DNA from: Dysidea avara
Taxonomy: Eukaryota; Porifera; Demospongiae; Dictyoceratida; Dysideidae
DNA length: 64,000 nucleotides
Reading direction: 5' to 3'
NCBI RefSeq assembly: GCF_963678975.1
Contig: NC_089280.1
Location: 17,334,780-17,398,779, forward strand
The position numbers and the translations under genes are program-made. Under the pieces are notes generated by a model. That model was not told the DNA's origin and did not search any database. It saw nothing but the letters and a program-made list of their open reading frames with translations. Positions within the stretch are counted from its first letter, which is position 1. Every line of letters starts with the position of its first letter. Shown here piece by piece: positions 45,000 through 57,479 of the stretch.

Positions 45000-47380
45000 G
45001 CTTGTGACACTTTAATTGGTAATCTGACATAGCAACGTAGCTGTATAGCTATATAGAAACACAGTAAACCGCAACACAAATATTAACGTTACTCAGTGAA
45101 GTGACTTAGCTATATCAGTACTTTTCACTCGCTTTTTCATGTCCTAGAACTACAGAACTTATGCTTGCCATCAGATGGGTGAAGGCGTTTCACACTAGCC
45201 ACTGTTTACTAATTGAGTGGTGTGGCCTTCCAAGTCTGTTCCAAGAAATCAGAAATATGAATTCCTTGGATGCCAGATTATATTAAACGCCATGTATCAA
45301 TTCTAGTTTATCATTTTCCCCTGTATTGCAGGAGATTTTACATATCATGGCAGGTGGTACAATTTCTTAACAAGTGCGCTAATAGTTATATTAAACAATA
45401 GAGGTACATAAATAGCTAGCAGTACTAGTGCATTGTAGGCAACAATGTTTACTATTTGTAGGTACTGTAAAATGATGCATAGACAGTTCTTTGGCTACAA
45501 TGACTGTATGGCAATAATAATCATAGCTACGTCTGTCCATAATTGTTTTAGTGCTGGTATATGTGTATGTCTGTGGACATGTTGCAACTGAAATTTGTGG
45601 ACTAGTTTTGCTGAGCAAAAGTCACAGTAAAACTTTCACAGTAATGCTGAAAATTGTAAATAGCATGTAGTAAAATTATTTCAATTTAGCAAGGAAATCT
45701 TCATGATTTGTTTCCCAGTGAAAATTTTCCCTGTTTTCAGTATAGGTCTGTAGTGTAAAACTAGCTATAGACATGCCATGACATGTACGTAGCTACAGAC
45801 ACTAAAGCTAGTACTTAATGCAAGGACAGTTGGAAATATAATTAAAATAACCTCGTGTATAGTAATTGTTTATAAACACAGGCCTAAAATAAAGATTTAG
45901 CAGACTAGATGGGTGGGGCAGTAAAGTGTTATGGTTGTGGTGGTTGAAACTGAAACAGCCACAGGCAATCAACTGGTGTGTCATGTAAACATCACTATCA
46001 ATTAAAGTTTGTGATCGGTGTCTTGACACAAAGGAATCTTTTAATTAAAGAGGTTGCAGCTGTTGTGAAATCACAATTCACTATGCATACACCTCTGAGA
46101 GGTCATGTCATAAAGGATAATTTTGAAACTGAATGCAGTGTAAAAGGGAATTGCTATCACCATATTCTGTAGTAACTATAAGCGAGTGGCCATGCAATGC
46201 AAATGAAACTTCATTGATGCCAATGGATGGAATCATCAGTAGAGAAGTCATAGAGTATAGTATAGAGAGATACGTAGTAGAAATTCTTTACAGGGAATTA
46301 AAAATTTTGCGTAAAATAAGTAGGGTACCGGAGCACTCCCTCAAAATTTACCTGCATGCATGTAATTCATTAACCCAGATCATGTGAACAGATCAAGATG
46401 CGTTAAACTCAGTGAACTCATTGTTGCATCCTGCTAGATTGTCAAATGTGTCTAGCACTAATGAAAAAGTAATGCCATTATTGTCAGTGATTCATAGGAA
46501 TTCATAGAATCCAAGGTGATGCCACTTGTCTCCCCACATGCAAAGTTAGTCCGATAGTTCCCACTCTTCCTCTTTATGCAAAAGTATGGATATTTCCAGA
46601 CTTGTGCAGAGGGTAGTTAGATTAGAAGACTTGCGCAGAGGGTAGTTGGATTAGAGTTTGGATTTCCTTTCCAGTTTATTGTGATGAAGAAGGAGAGGGT
46701 GATGACAGTACCACTAGTAGCATATTAATGTGATTTCTGTCACTGCTGCAACAGTACAGAGATCTTTTTTAAATGTAAAATGAGTTAAAGGAGTACTTTG
46801 TAACTGAAAAAGTATCTGTTTCAGAACAGAACTGATGATTTGGAAATCGCTAAAGTAATTACTGAATCAAACACTAGAAAAATGAAGTGCTTTAGAAAAC
46901 CTGAATTAAATGCTAAAAAAAAGAAAGCATGCTTGCATGATTTCAAATGTAATTGGTGTTGTAATAATTTACAAACACTGTATGTATCACTGTCAGTATT
47001 ATTAATTGTTTACAAAAATGTAATTTCCAATGATTTTGAGTCATACAAGTAATCAGCGTCTGTGGGTGAGTTTGCCTTCCACCTCAGCACCCTTGGCTCA
47101 TGCACAACATTACACGTGTGAGTGTTTTATGCTGTTGGGTTACTCGTTCTTTTATGGTGGTGGGACGATTAGCTGGTTGTACAAATATATATTATTTTCA
47201 GAAATGGTAACTGAGTGGGATCACCATTATTTTTCTCCCAAGAACCCTCTACATGTATTGTTTTCATGGTAACTGAGATTATTTTCTTTAAATAAAATAG
47301 TGACGTTAATTGGTTGTTAACACTTGTATGAGGTATAATACTGACTCCCCCATTTATTGAGACCTCATCTTTATTATTTT
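45000..47380. other. Copy 4 intron 1, first half; nothing recognisable
   Basis: About 4 kb separates exon 1 from exon A. This part has short ORFs of low complexity or no motif (for example 46840-47052, Lys-rich), which I regard as chance. Confidence 0.5.
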
Positions 47381-47390
47381 ACCATGGTAC

Positions 47391-47698
47391 CAAGAGTACA
47401 TAATAATAGAGTAGGGAGGAGAGTGTCTAACTTCAGTGGATTCACCAAACTCACTGTGCTCAGACCTTACGCAGTCAACTATAGCCACCAAAAGTGACAA
47501 ATGGCTTGCTCTATGAAGGTGGTTGTAGCACTTCTACTGCTTCAATTAGGAAATATCAACAGTCTTCTGTTCACTTAAAGGTATTGATTTATTACTAGAA
47601 GTTTTATGGATAGTAGGAGGGTTTGAGCGCAGTGTGTTTGTGTGGATTATATTGAGAGTTAGACACTCTCCTCCCTCTTCTATTATTATGTACTCTTG
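47391..47698. mobile_element. CAAGAGT-ended MITE with near-perfect 7-bp target duplication
   Basis: Starts CAAGAGTACATAATAATAGA and ends with the inverted TCTATTATTATGTACTCTTG, with GGAGGAGAGTGTCTAAC next to both ends in inverted orientation. Flanks are ATGGTAC (47384-47390) and ATGATAC (47699-47705). It lies in intron 1 of copy 4. Confidence 0.75.
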
Positions 47699-47769
47699 AT
47701 GATACCTACTGAGATATCATAAGTGCTTTGACGCTTTTGATTGCTAAATGGTAGCTAGGTCATAAACTT

Positions 47770-48600
47770 TGTTATGTTATGTTATTATCAATTTTGTCAA
47801 AAGACCGGGTTGTACAAAAGGACAAGTCTGTAGGCGTACTTTCCACAAAAAGCACACACACACCAGAAATTACAAAAACAATGACATAAGCAAATACACC
47901 TATAAAACAAAACTACTACAAGAACAAAAATAAATACTAACAAAACAAGAACATTAAGTATACAGAAGATTCAAAAAAGAAAACGACGGAGGGCTAAACG
48001 GAACAAGGGTGGCTGTTTAATTCGCAGGATGGTATGGGGTATGGTATTCCACAGAAATGGGCTGTTCACAAAGAAAGAGTAACGAAACCAATTGATAGAC
48101 GATGTCACAGGCCGGAGAGATAGAGGGTGACACCTTGTGGGAGCTTGGGACAACTGAAAATGTTCACTAAATGGTAAGGAATTCCTGTGGTAGAGACTAT
48201 CATGAATGCAACAAATAGTACAGTAGTTGTGACGCTGTTGAATGGTAGGACACTTTAATGCTTGGATGCATTCGTCAGAAGACTTACTCCAACAGTGAGA
48301 TGAAGGAATCCACCTACTATTGGAAGCCCAACGGGCAGCTCTACGCTGAACAGATTCCAGAGCATTGATGTTTTTAGCAGTATGAGGATGCCAAACTGGA
48401 CTGGCATATTCCATAACGGGGCGGACAATGCATTTGTAAGCAGTAGATTTAATGGATGAAGGAGCATTGAACAGGCAGTGGCGAAGAAAACAGAGTGCTT
48501 TAGTAGCTTTGAAAAATTTATTGATGGCAACTGAACAGCTTTGAAAAATTTATTGATTGCTACAACACGGTTTTGGTGACAATAATATGGCAGCTTCATA
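47770..48600 (-). pseudogene. LINE 3' end: RT C-terminal region and UTR
   Basis: On the minus strand, 48599 to 48255 and 48414 to 47971 are two frames of one decayed reading frame. The second starts MEYASPVWHPHTAKNINALE then RRAARWASNSRW and ends LRRFLF, the conserved C-terminal region of CR1/jockey-like RT. The element ends near 47770 with a short ATGTT-type repeat (minus strand: AACAT), as in CR1-like LINEs. A TTGAAAAATTTATTGAT sequence is duplicated at 48509-48556. It is 5'-truncated. Confidence 0.8.
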
Positions 48601-48937
48601 AATCAAAACACTCTGATGGAGGGCAAGGAAAATTGAGGGTGTTGTGTAGTATAGCAAACTGTTTGTGACTTGCTGAATTCCCTGATGTTTACTGGCTACC
48701 TGTGATTATGTTATCAGTTTCCAGGTGTTTGGTTATACTGTCCGTTGCATAATTACACTACTACAAGTTTCTCATTTGTCAGGAAATTTTCCCTTAAGCT
48801 GGAACTAAACTATATGGCCTGCCGAATAGTAGTTAGTTCTGATATATTGGCTTGAGTATTTTTATTAGAAGAAGACATGTTAAAAGGGGAAGTAGTGATA
48901 CTTATAGTATTACATGTGGTTTGGTCTTTCTTTGTAG

Positions 48938-49208
48938 GTAATAACCCATCGAATGATTGTATCTGTGTTGGCTCAAGAAACAGGAAAAGAAAATTACATA
49001 AAGCCCAAGCTCCCACTACTGTAGAGTCATTGGAAGTGGATGTTTATGCTGTGAATATTAAGAGAGTAGAAAATCCATTTGCTAAGGATGATGAAGATTC
49101 AGATGATGATACTGATGATGTCTTTTGTCATATTCCTGAACTTGAGTTTCACAGTACCAAATCTGTTTCCCATGCTAAGATGGTACATAACGCCAAAGAA
49201 AAGAAAAG
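48938..49208 (+). CDS. Copy 4, exon A: acidic linker and basic region
   Basis: The exon begins after a TTTGTAG acceptor in phase 1 and ends in phase 2 at GTAGAT. It carries SRNRKRKLHKAQAPTTVESL, VDVYAVNIKRVENPF, an Asp-rich run (DDEDSDDDTDD) and the basic region VHNAKEKKR. His, Glu and the Arg pair of the HNxxExxRR pattern predict binding to CACGTG-type E-boxes (family knowledge). RKRK could be a nuclear localisation signal. An antisense ORF over 48810-49016 is a shadow. Confidence 0.8.
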
Positions 49209-49261
49209 GTAGATGTAATTTGTGGTATACACTAATTGTGATTAAGTTGTTATACTATTAG

Positions 49262-49373
49262 ACGAAGAAGTTTAAAACAAGCACAGCTGGCACTTCACCA
49301 GGAGCTCCAACCCTACTCACACCAAAAGCCAATTCTAAAAACTATCCTGTGTACTGCAGTAGAGGAGATAAAG
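49262..49373 (+). CDS. Copy 4, exon B: helix-loop-helix
   Basis: The 112-nt exon lies 53 bp after exon A. It encodes RRSLKQAQLALHQEL (helix 1), QPYSHQKP (loop) and ILKTILCTAVEEIK (helix 2), then ends in phase 0 at GTTAGA. The short loop and the K-x-IL-x-x-A-x-x-x-I helix-2 pattern match bHLHZip dimerisation domains. Confidence 0.85.
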
Positions 49374-50237
49374 GTTAGACTGTACTGTTAGTGGTATATT
49401 GACCATAATATTTTATATGGCAATAATTTATAGGTATAATACTTTAAAACAAAAATGTTTGTGCACGTGTTAATGACCTTTTGAGCCATTTGTTGACTGC
49501 CAAGTACATACCTCAAGTCTACATACTATGTTGACTACTATAATATCTGTGCACTTCTTTGCTGTTGGCAGCTTCATCACAGCTACTAATGAAGCACACC
49601 ATCACCATAATTATATTGTCTACATCTAACCATAATGAAAACTCTTTGACTGCTCTATTAGAGTATTTGAACATTCATCCCCACTTCTAGAAATATGATT
49701 TCTTTACCAAGAGCATACCTCTCAGCAAACCAAAGGGGCTTCACCTCTCTCTCATTCTTCCCTCCCCACCTACTTATCTTTACCATATTTCACATACAAC
49801 TGTATCATATACCCAAATGGGAGTCCATTCTCTGAAGAGCCAACTTTGTTGTACATGTCTTTTACTTTGTGAAAGTTTTTGAAGGGGTCAGTGGAAATAG
49901 GAGGTAGCTAACCCACTTTTTGAGATTTGCCATTTTGTAAAAAACAAAATTATTTGGTTAGGCATGTTGATAATGTTTCCACCAAATTTAACCACAGGAC
50001 TTAAAAGTTCAAGTCACAACCAAATTGAGATTAACATTAGTCTACGGCAATTCAAGGACATCAAAATTCTAATTAATGCCCACTATGCACCCATTTTATT
50101 TTCCAAATGTGGGTTACACCATTTTTCCACTGACCCCTTCAATTGTCACAGTCATGTTTATAACTACCTTGACATGGCACACAAATTATTGTTAAGATCT
50201 CCTGGTACAATTTACTATTGTTTATTAACACTTTTAG

Positions 50238-50335
50238 AAACTAAAACATATTGCTGAAGAAAATGAAAATTGTTTATCAGCACTGAAAGGTGAAAGAAAT
50301 TTCCTAGAAGAGAAATTGAAATTCCTTAAATCATT
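50238..50335 (+). CDS. Copy 4, exon C: leucine zipper
   Basis: A 98-nt exon after an ACACTTTTAG acceptor, leaving at GTAAGT in phase 2. It reads KLKHIAEENENCLSALKGER then NFLEEKLKFLKSL, almost the same as copy 1. It continues helix 2 of exon B without a break. The next exon found is 9.3 kb downstream, after a large repeat nest. Confidence 0.8.
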
Positions 50336-50827
50336 GTAAGTCACTAAATGTGTAAATAAAATGTTAGAATGTAGAATGCAATGCAATGCAATGTAATGTA
50401 ATGTAGACTGCATGTACCTTAGAATTAGATTCTTATTAACCAGGCAGTTGCCAAAGTTTCCACTAGAGTATAAAAATTTTTAAAATGTTTTGTGTTAAAT
50501 TTTTTGTTTGCTATGCTAATGTGTATAGCTAATCAATAATTTAAAATCCAAATTTTGGTGACAATGTGCCATGTGACGCTAATGTACACACGTCCCATGT
50601 ACTGTGTGAGCAACACAGTGCAAGCTGAGAGAATATTTCATTCTATATACAGGCAGAAGGAAAAATTAGAAATTTAAGTTGGATTAGAAAAAGTAGTGGA
50701 ATAATTAAGGGAGTAGCAAAAAAATGTAGCGGATCAAGGTAGGTTGCCTATACCTGCAGATATGCTAATGGACATTTAATCCCTACAGGTGTAAGAAAAA
50801 ATTAGGAATTTTAAATTAGAGTAGGGA

Positions 50828-51033
50828 CAGTGTATAGTGCTGCAATAAAAAGTACTGAAACAAGCTGGATCAGAGTAGTACGTAATGTCCAAATGCTGTA
50901 AAACAATAAGAAGTCCTACTGTGCATTGAGTGTAGCACAGTAAGGATATTCATTTCTTATTATTTGGACATTACATACTACTCTGGTCCGATCCAGTTTG
51001 TTTCAGTACTTTTTATTGCAGCACTATACACTG
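50828..51033. mobile_element. Foldback MITE, about 85-bp arms
   Basis: CAGTGTATAGTGCTGCAATA at the left mirrors TATTGCAGCACTATACACTG at the right; the arms include AAAGTACTGAAACAAGC and GTAATGTCCAAAT. A single arm of the same family is at about 57480-57605. Confidence 0.8.
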
Positions 51034-51652
51034 ACCCAACTCGGTTTTAACATTGTTACTAAACTATATTTATTGGCTTACACGTTGCTAGTTTGCCATG
51101 AGTTGCTCTCACCGATCGATATCAACTACCTACTTTGAAAACCAGTGAGCCAGGTGTGTTCAAATAGTTTGATGCAACAGACCACGTGTATTTGAATAGT
51201 TGATGCAATATACACCAGTAAATGGAAGCCCTACTTTAGTCTATATTAACACTCAGCGGTAGAACTTTGACTGATGGCTGCATGGTAAAGAAGGATAAAA
51301 GGTAAGACATTAGCACAAGCATTGTATGCTTATCAATATACCAAAGGTTTTTTCTTAAGTGAACTAGAAACGTTTCTGCAAAAGAAGTTTTCCGCTACGC
51401 CTGACTGAAGGTGTCAGACAGGTAGGTAGGCTGTAGAAATTCCGTTGAATAAATTCTTTTGAAAATTCTGTAGCAACTTGATGGAAATGTTTCAGGTCGA
51501 TCTGAAGACACTTTTGGGCTTGATTTTACCCAACCAACACTGTCATGTTGTTGTGAGGAAAAATTGAGGCAGGTTTTTGGGGTTATATTATATCACTGGC
51601 CACGCCCACACCTTTGATCTCCCTACTATACAGTACTATTGTACTGTATGAT

Positions 51653-52632
51653 CAAGCCAGAAGGTGAAGGGGGGGGGGGGGGGGGGGGCAGGTATCCCCC
51701 ACAAAACACTCAAATTGTTCATAATTGCACAAAAGGCTAATGACCCAACGATGGGCTAGCCAACAAATGGTGTTGTATTATTACAGCTTATGTAACTAGC
51801 TACATAACTACTTCATTACTGATTGCTACCAGTTATCACTTATCAATGGAAGTATTTTCGTCAAACATCATTGCACGTGCCATAACTGTACTCCAACAAA
51901 TTTGCCCACAATCCAGTAGAACTATATTGTGAATATTTTAGTACAAATACAATGTGTCACAGTTACTTACGTCAGCCACAGTCTGTGCTGCAGTCCTAGC
52001 ACACAGGCACAGTATGACGAGCTTACTCACTTTAGCCAGCGAAATTTAAACGCCACGAAATCCCAGCTCTACACCTCTCCTGTTAGCAGAATTTGTAAGC
52101 TTGTGACAGATTGTCTGACTGACTGACAAAGTAAACTGGCATACCACTGCACTGTAACTACGAAGATCCAGTATGATTAACTTGGGAAAATAAAGTTAGT
52201 CCATTTAACACTTTATCACCTCGTAGGCAGTAGGTTTGTAGCGTCATCGTATATCACTTGTTGTTTCTGAGTTGTGACTTTTGCGAATTCACTTTGAGCG
52301 GGTCACTTGTCTTTTTAGGTTCGAAAATGCACTATCACATGAGTAGTGTAGGCTAAATATAGAATTGTGTGTCTAATGTTTTCATTCAGTGAAGGCATAG
52401 TGTCTATATGGGGGAAACCCTAGGGATTCGGGCTTTCCCTATTTTTAGCGCATCATTTCTTGTAAAACACAAGGAATCATCATGATTCACAAACGAGTTG
52501 AATGTTGTGTGCACTCGCGTAGTAGCGCACAAGCCATAATTTGGAATGTGTGTCAGTTACTGGTAAACTTGTGACAGAAGTTTTAAAAAGCACCACTCGG
52601 TTTTGCCTCCCCCCCTGTTGGCTACACCACTG
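51653..52632. mobile_element. hAT-like nonautonomous element, 980 bp, 8-bp target duplication
   Basis: The element runs from CAAGCCAG to GGCTACACCACTG and is flanked by TGTATGAT at 51645-51652 and 52633-52640. Its body is the same sequence family as the interrupted element at 5420-10868. A related empty site, TACTGTATGATGCTTCAG, is at about 53474-53491. A poly-G run (51669-51688) lies near its left end. Confidence 0.8.
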
Positions 52633-53301
52633 TGTATGATGCTTCAGCCAATGTCTATTAGTATATCTGCAGGTATAGGCAACCCCCCTTAATCTGCTAC
52701 ATTTTTGCTACTTCCTTAAATTGAGGCAGGTTTTTGGGTGATAATATACCACTTTGACACCTCAGATCAAAGGAAACCACAGGGTTATATATCACATATT
52801 GCCCTGACCACAACTGCCTGAGGTAGCTACAAAGCATTAGTTCTCTTTGATTATTTATATAGAGCTACTTAAAGTTTGCATTGTGGGTTTGAGTTAAACA
52901 TGTTGGTTTAGATAGGGGCATTGTTGTGAACCAAAATGAATTGAGTGAGTCAACATTGCATAGTTCAGTTACTAGACACCACTAAATAATCATTTTTGCA
53001 ATGTGGGGATTGTTTTTCTACAGAGTACATTTCAACTGCATGAAAAGATGCCTCAAGCATTCCCAACCTATATGCCCAAGTGTTTATTTTAGCACCTTAG
53101 GTTACTTTATTCATCCACAAAGTGGTTATTTGGTTTAAAATGGTATCACTACAACCAGTGAAACCCACAATCATTTCTTTTTTGTGCCCACAGTTTAAAC
53201 CCACAATTGATGTTTGCAAGCCTTTGTATAAACTAATGTGGTGAATGCAGGTTTGTCTTCCTTCACCTATTAGGTGAGCATACCAGAGTGGTATATATTA
53301 C

Positions 53302-53412
53302 TTATACCATGGCCATTCGGGATTTGCCTGATATATATACCCGTGCCCTTGGGCCTGCGGCCCTCGGGCTTGGGTATATATATCAGGCAAATCCCTTGTG
53401 GCCATGGTATAA
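53302..53412. repeat. Hairpin, about 48-bp arms
   Basis: TTATACCATGGCC..GGGATTTGCCTGATATATAT at the left mirrors ATATATATCAGGCAAATCCC..GGCCATGGTATAA at the right, with a GC-rich loop (GGGCCTGCGGCCC). A strong DNA or RNA stem. Read-through ORFs are artefacts. Confidence 0.85.
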
Positions 53413-54427
53413 CTATTAATTGTATCACTGGCCACGCCCACACCTTCGATGTCCCTACTATACAGTACTATCATACTGTATGATGCTTCAGTAGTATATC
53501 TGCAGGTATAGGCAACCTCTCTTAATCTGCTACATTTTTGCTACTCCCTTCTTTCACTACTTTTTGATTCTTTGATCCATAATCCAACTTTATATTTCCT
53601 TTTTCTTCTGCTGCATTTTAATAATATAGTCATGACTTATGAGCCCACACTTACCGTATTAAAAGAAAGAATGGTGCCAGGCATGCCATAAAACAATTTT
53701 GCATCTGAATAATTATGTGCCCCAATACTGAAAAGTGCAGTAGCTATTGCACTTCGTCTTCAGCTATGTTCCACCCATTACACAGTGATACAAAATGAAG
53801 AGCAGTACGAGAAGTGTTTCTGCAATTACTACAGAAAATGTGGGTGATAAGCTTTATAGCTACCACCACAGATACAGGGAAGCCATATCATGCTACCGCA
53901 AATTGACACTTTGCATTGTCAGCGAAAAGAACTGAGACACAAAGGGTAAGTCTATGATGTGTGTATTGTATGTACATGAAAAAGCATGTATCAGGATTAA
54001 GCAGAAAAAAATAAAGCCCATAGCCTTATTACATTTAGGTTGTGCTTAGCTGAAGGAATCAGTTAGTCAGTTAGTAGAAAAATCAGTTTAATAGAACATT
54101 ATTAAATTCCATAGAAACTTGTTGGGAGGATTTGGGGTTGTTCTGAAGTCATTTTTGGGCTTGGTTATGTTTAACCAAAAAAATTAGCACCGTACTGTAT
54201 GATACAAACTGTTTTAGGCACCTGTAAAGTTAGCTTCCTTATATAAACTAATTTTTGTCATGATTGCTTATGCTCTATTACTGAAAACATTGAATAGAGG
54301 CTTGACTATGTGCTTTACAGGTGTTTTAAGACTGAAAAGCTCTTGACCTCATGTGGTAATATATAAGAATGGTCTGCATGACTTCTTGTAAAAATGTTCT
54401 GATTCTCTGTTCCTCAGCAGGCTCCTA

Positions 54428-55300
54428 CAGGCCCGTAGCCAGGGGGGCCCGGGGGGTTCTGAAGAACTGCCCTCTTGGAAAAAAGGTTCACAATTTCAGT
54501 AAAAAGGTCCATAATTTTAGTGAAAAGGTCCACAATTTTAGTATACAAGTCCAAATTTTCAGGAGCAAAAGTCCATTAGCTACAGTTTACTAGATACCAC
54601 TAATAAGAAGCTAAATTAAGTGTCCCGAGTAACTCATTCAGTGCTTGTATTAAATGCAATGCAAGATCGATATACTCTATTAGAACAGTCAACCACTCTA
54701 ATAGAACAATCACTCTAATAGAACAGTCACAATTACATTTTCTTTTAAAAGCTACTTAATTTACATGTAGATTGTCTAAACCGAGCTTTCATTAAAATAT
54801 AAGATTTTGGTGGACAAGCCCCTCCATGTAGAGCCCACGAATAACATCCATGCTTCAACTCCATGCAATGTCTAAATTTCATTGTTTAAGACACCCTTTG
54901 TTCTGCTCCACTGCCCCTGTTGATCATGGCAGAGTGCTCAATCTTTCTCATTCTTATTCACCGTGACATTCCAATATGTTATATTTAGACACATGCATGT
55001 GCAGATGGTATAATTATTACAGTAGCAGTAGAGATATTTTTCCAGATATCATCCATACAGCTGGTCTTCAGCTTACCTAAAAAATTGTTATTTTTATTGA
55101 CTGAAATGCCACTAAATTCAACCTTTTAGTATCTATTTTCAAAAAAATTTCCTGGGGGACATGCCCCCCAGACCCCCCTAGTTTCAGCATGCTTCACATG
55201 CTGGATGCGCACACCCTGATATAATCTGAATCATGTCATATAAAAAGGTCCACTTTTCTTCTAAAAGAACCTACCCAGACAAAAGTCTGCTACGGCCCTG
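54428..55300. mobile_element. hAT-like nonautonomous element, 5-bp target duplication
   Basis: CAGGCCCGTAGCCAGG at the left mirrors CTGCTACGGCCCTG at the right, flanked by TCCTA (54423-54427 and 55301-55305). Its left portion has a minisatellite of AAAAAGGTCCACAATTTTAG type at 54478-54545. A cluster of the TCTATTAGAGTAT motif lies at 54664-54730. Confidence 0.65.
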
Positions 55301-55379
55301 TCCTATAATAGTTCAACAGCAGCCTCACAAATATAGTTATGTATTAATGTTTGCTTAGCAGATTCCACTGTTTTTCTTC

Positions 55380-56260
55380 CTAACAAAGTGCGTTGAAAGA
55401 TGGATCTCCTAAAAGTGTTCCAATCACGAAGTTATCATCATTGTGAATGTATCCAAACTGTGGCTTCAAAGATTTATGCATTTCTTGTTTGACTCCCAAA
55501 TTGCTGTCTTTTAATGGAAATAATTCTATTTTCTATGAATAGAATTACCCGTGATGTGTTGGCATCATTAGCACTTGATTATTTTGTGACACGTTGGAAA
55601 TGGTCGAACAAATTTTCTGCTTGTTGCCAGTCACTGGCACTTAGTCACTCAGGGAGACCATGGTCAGTACTAATGGCTTGGCATTGCTCCACTAGATGCT
55701 AAAACGTGTAATAAGATGAATTCTAATGAGTGGGCTCATCTTGTGTTCTACTAAACCTGTAGCAAGACTTGAATATTTAAATGACCTATGATCTTTCTGC
55801 ACCGTGCCAGCATATCTGTATTACTTTTGCACCAGAATGGAATCCTTTACTACCAGCTGCAGTGTATGTGTAACACAACAAACAGCTGACAATACACACG
55901 GTCTATAGCAGTAACCATATTGGCTGCATTATCACAAACTACAGCGTAGACTCATGCTTTATCAATGTTTCATGCCTCCAGTAGCTCAGAAATCATCTCT
56001 GCAATGGAACATGGAGTATGGCACCCTGGAAAAAGGTGAGAATCTGCTCTTCCCTGGAAATCTCTGAAGAGATGTGTGTAAATGAAAGAGTTGGGATTGC
56101 GTACAGATGTTGATGATAGTGCAGAGCATAGGACCAGCAGAATATATTTAGATAGGGGGTCTCTGTTCCAAGCTAGGTATAGCAGTGTGCAAAGCACACT
56201 TACCATACAAAGCGTAATCTTTCTTGGGAGCCTGGTGGCATTCCCTCACTAAAACTTTTA
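55380..56260 (-). pseudogene. hAT transposase remnant
   Basis: Reading on the minus strand across several frames and stops gives SIAEMISELLEA, a stop, then VYAVVCDNAANMVTAIDRV, then THTLQLVVKDSIL and SFKYSSLATGLVEHKM. The order (WN-like, VCDNAxNM, HTLQLxV, then a YSS-LAxxLxxxQ-type block) is that of the catalytic core of hAT/ZBED transposases, where VxDNAxNM carries a catalytic Asp (family knowledge). The remnant is heavily damaged and encodes nothing complete. It lies in the C-D intron of copy 4 and could be related to the source of nearby hAT-like nonautonomous elements, which I cannot show. Confidence 0.75.
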
Positions 56261-56296
56261 GCCTCTATTTCAAGAGCTATTTACACACTGACTGCT

Positions 56297-56713
56297 AGTG
56301 ATGTGCGATATTAGGATTTTGGTTTCGGTATGATATCAATACGATAATTGGTAAAATATTGAAATTTTGATACTTTTTCGATATTTTTTCTTTTGATTAA
56401 TTGCGTGGGGCAAATGTTTATAATTAACAACTATGCTTTGCAGAATTTGTGATGAAGGTAATAACAAGCCTTGGAAACTGGTAGACACTTTTTAAAATGG
56501 CTAAACTGTACAGAACTGAGCTTCATTTCTACCGTGATTGCACAATCACACACCAAAAGTTGTAAATTACCAAAATATTACTCAATATATTGAAAATTGT
56601 GGCAAAATATTGACTATACGATAAATATTGATATCAGTTATAAAAATATTGAGATTCGATATGGCATCGGTATTTAAAAAAATATTGCAATGTCAATTAT
56701 ATTGCACATCACT
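56297..56713. mobile_element. 417-bp TIR element with 10-bp target duplication
   Basis: AGTGATGTGCGATATTAGG at the left mirrors ATTGCACATCACT at the right, with ACTGACTGCT on both sides (56287-56296 and 56714-56723). The interior is rich in CGATA and AATATTG words. The duplication length is longer than the 8 bp of hAT elements; Mutator-like elements have 9-11 bp (family knowledge). Confidence 0.75.
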
Positions 56714-57329
56714 ACTGACTGCTGTATTAGAACAACTGACCATTCTATTAGAGTATTTCAATGATTTTGCAAACTAAACTAAAAAAATCAATAGAGGGGC
56801 TGGACCCCCACTCCCCCCATTACTACATCTATCTATGGTGTGGAAAGTCAAAGCAATAACACTGACAGTAGTAGAAGTTTTAGTATTTGGGTAAGCTGTA
56901 AAAATGCTATGAATAAACTAGGGGACTAGTATTACTGTGGAAAAGATGGAGATGTTAACATTCAATTTGATCACAAAGTACATACTCTCTTACATTACCT
57001 GTAACAAACCAGACATAAATTTATCAATATATTATTTATAAATGATTGCTGCAGATTGATAGTAATTAAAATTTTACTCAGATCAGATCAATATGGGCTT
57101 GGTTTGAAATGTTAGATTAGCACATCTCTAAAATTAAATACTGATTAATAATTAGTACAAGGCAGCTGGCATGAAGTAGCACAACTTGTAACTTAAGACA
57201 ACTTGTAGCTTAAGACAACTTGTAACTTAAGACAACCTCATTGGTACAAACTTTTTGACCATTTGAACAACAGATGATCCACAGGGACAAGTCTACTACT
57301 GTTATAAGTGTGTGCATACGTACCTGTAG

Positions 57330-57364
<35 letters not shown>
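57330..57364. repeat. (TA)n microsatellite
   Basis: An AT alternation with one interruption. Confidence 0.9.
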
Positions 57365-57479
57365 CATATACTACAATAGTAATGTGTAGTAGGGACCACA
57401 AAGGAGTAGGCGTGGCCCACAAAATAATATCACCCAAAAAACAGCATCAATTTCCCCTGACGACGATAAGGCAGTATTG

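Larger units (their letters stand above)
50650..53625. repeat. Nested repeat cluster in the C-D intron of copy 4
   Basis: The outer arms (GGGAGTAGCAAAAA.. and TTGCCTATACCTGCAGATAT at 50705-50765, and their inverted copies at 53490-53560, also at 52660-52720) form a composite foldback. Inside are a smaller foldback (50828-51033), a hAT-like insertion (51653-52632) and repeated blocks CACGCCCACACCTT..CTACTATACAGTACTAT (51598-51640 and 53437-53470). It shows repeated insertion of elements into elements. Confidence 0.7.

Noticed and set aside
44852..50335. Assignment of the bHLHZip family to Myc itself
   Set aside because: The HN..E..RR basic region and LK/AL helix-1 residues do recall Myc, but the SID-like helix in exon 1 and the acidic region after the zipper fit Mad/Mxd/Mnt, and no Myc boxes are visible.
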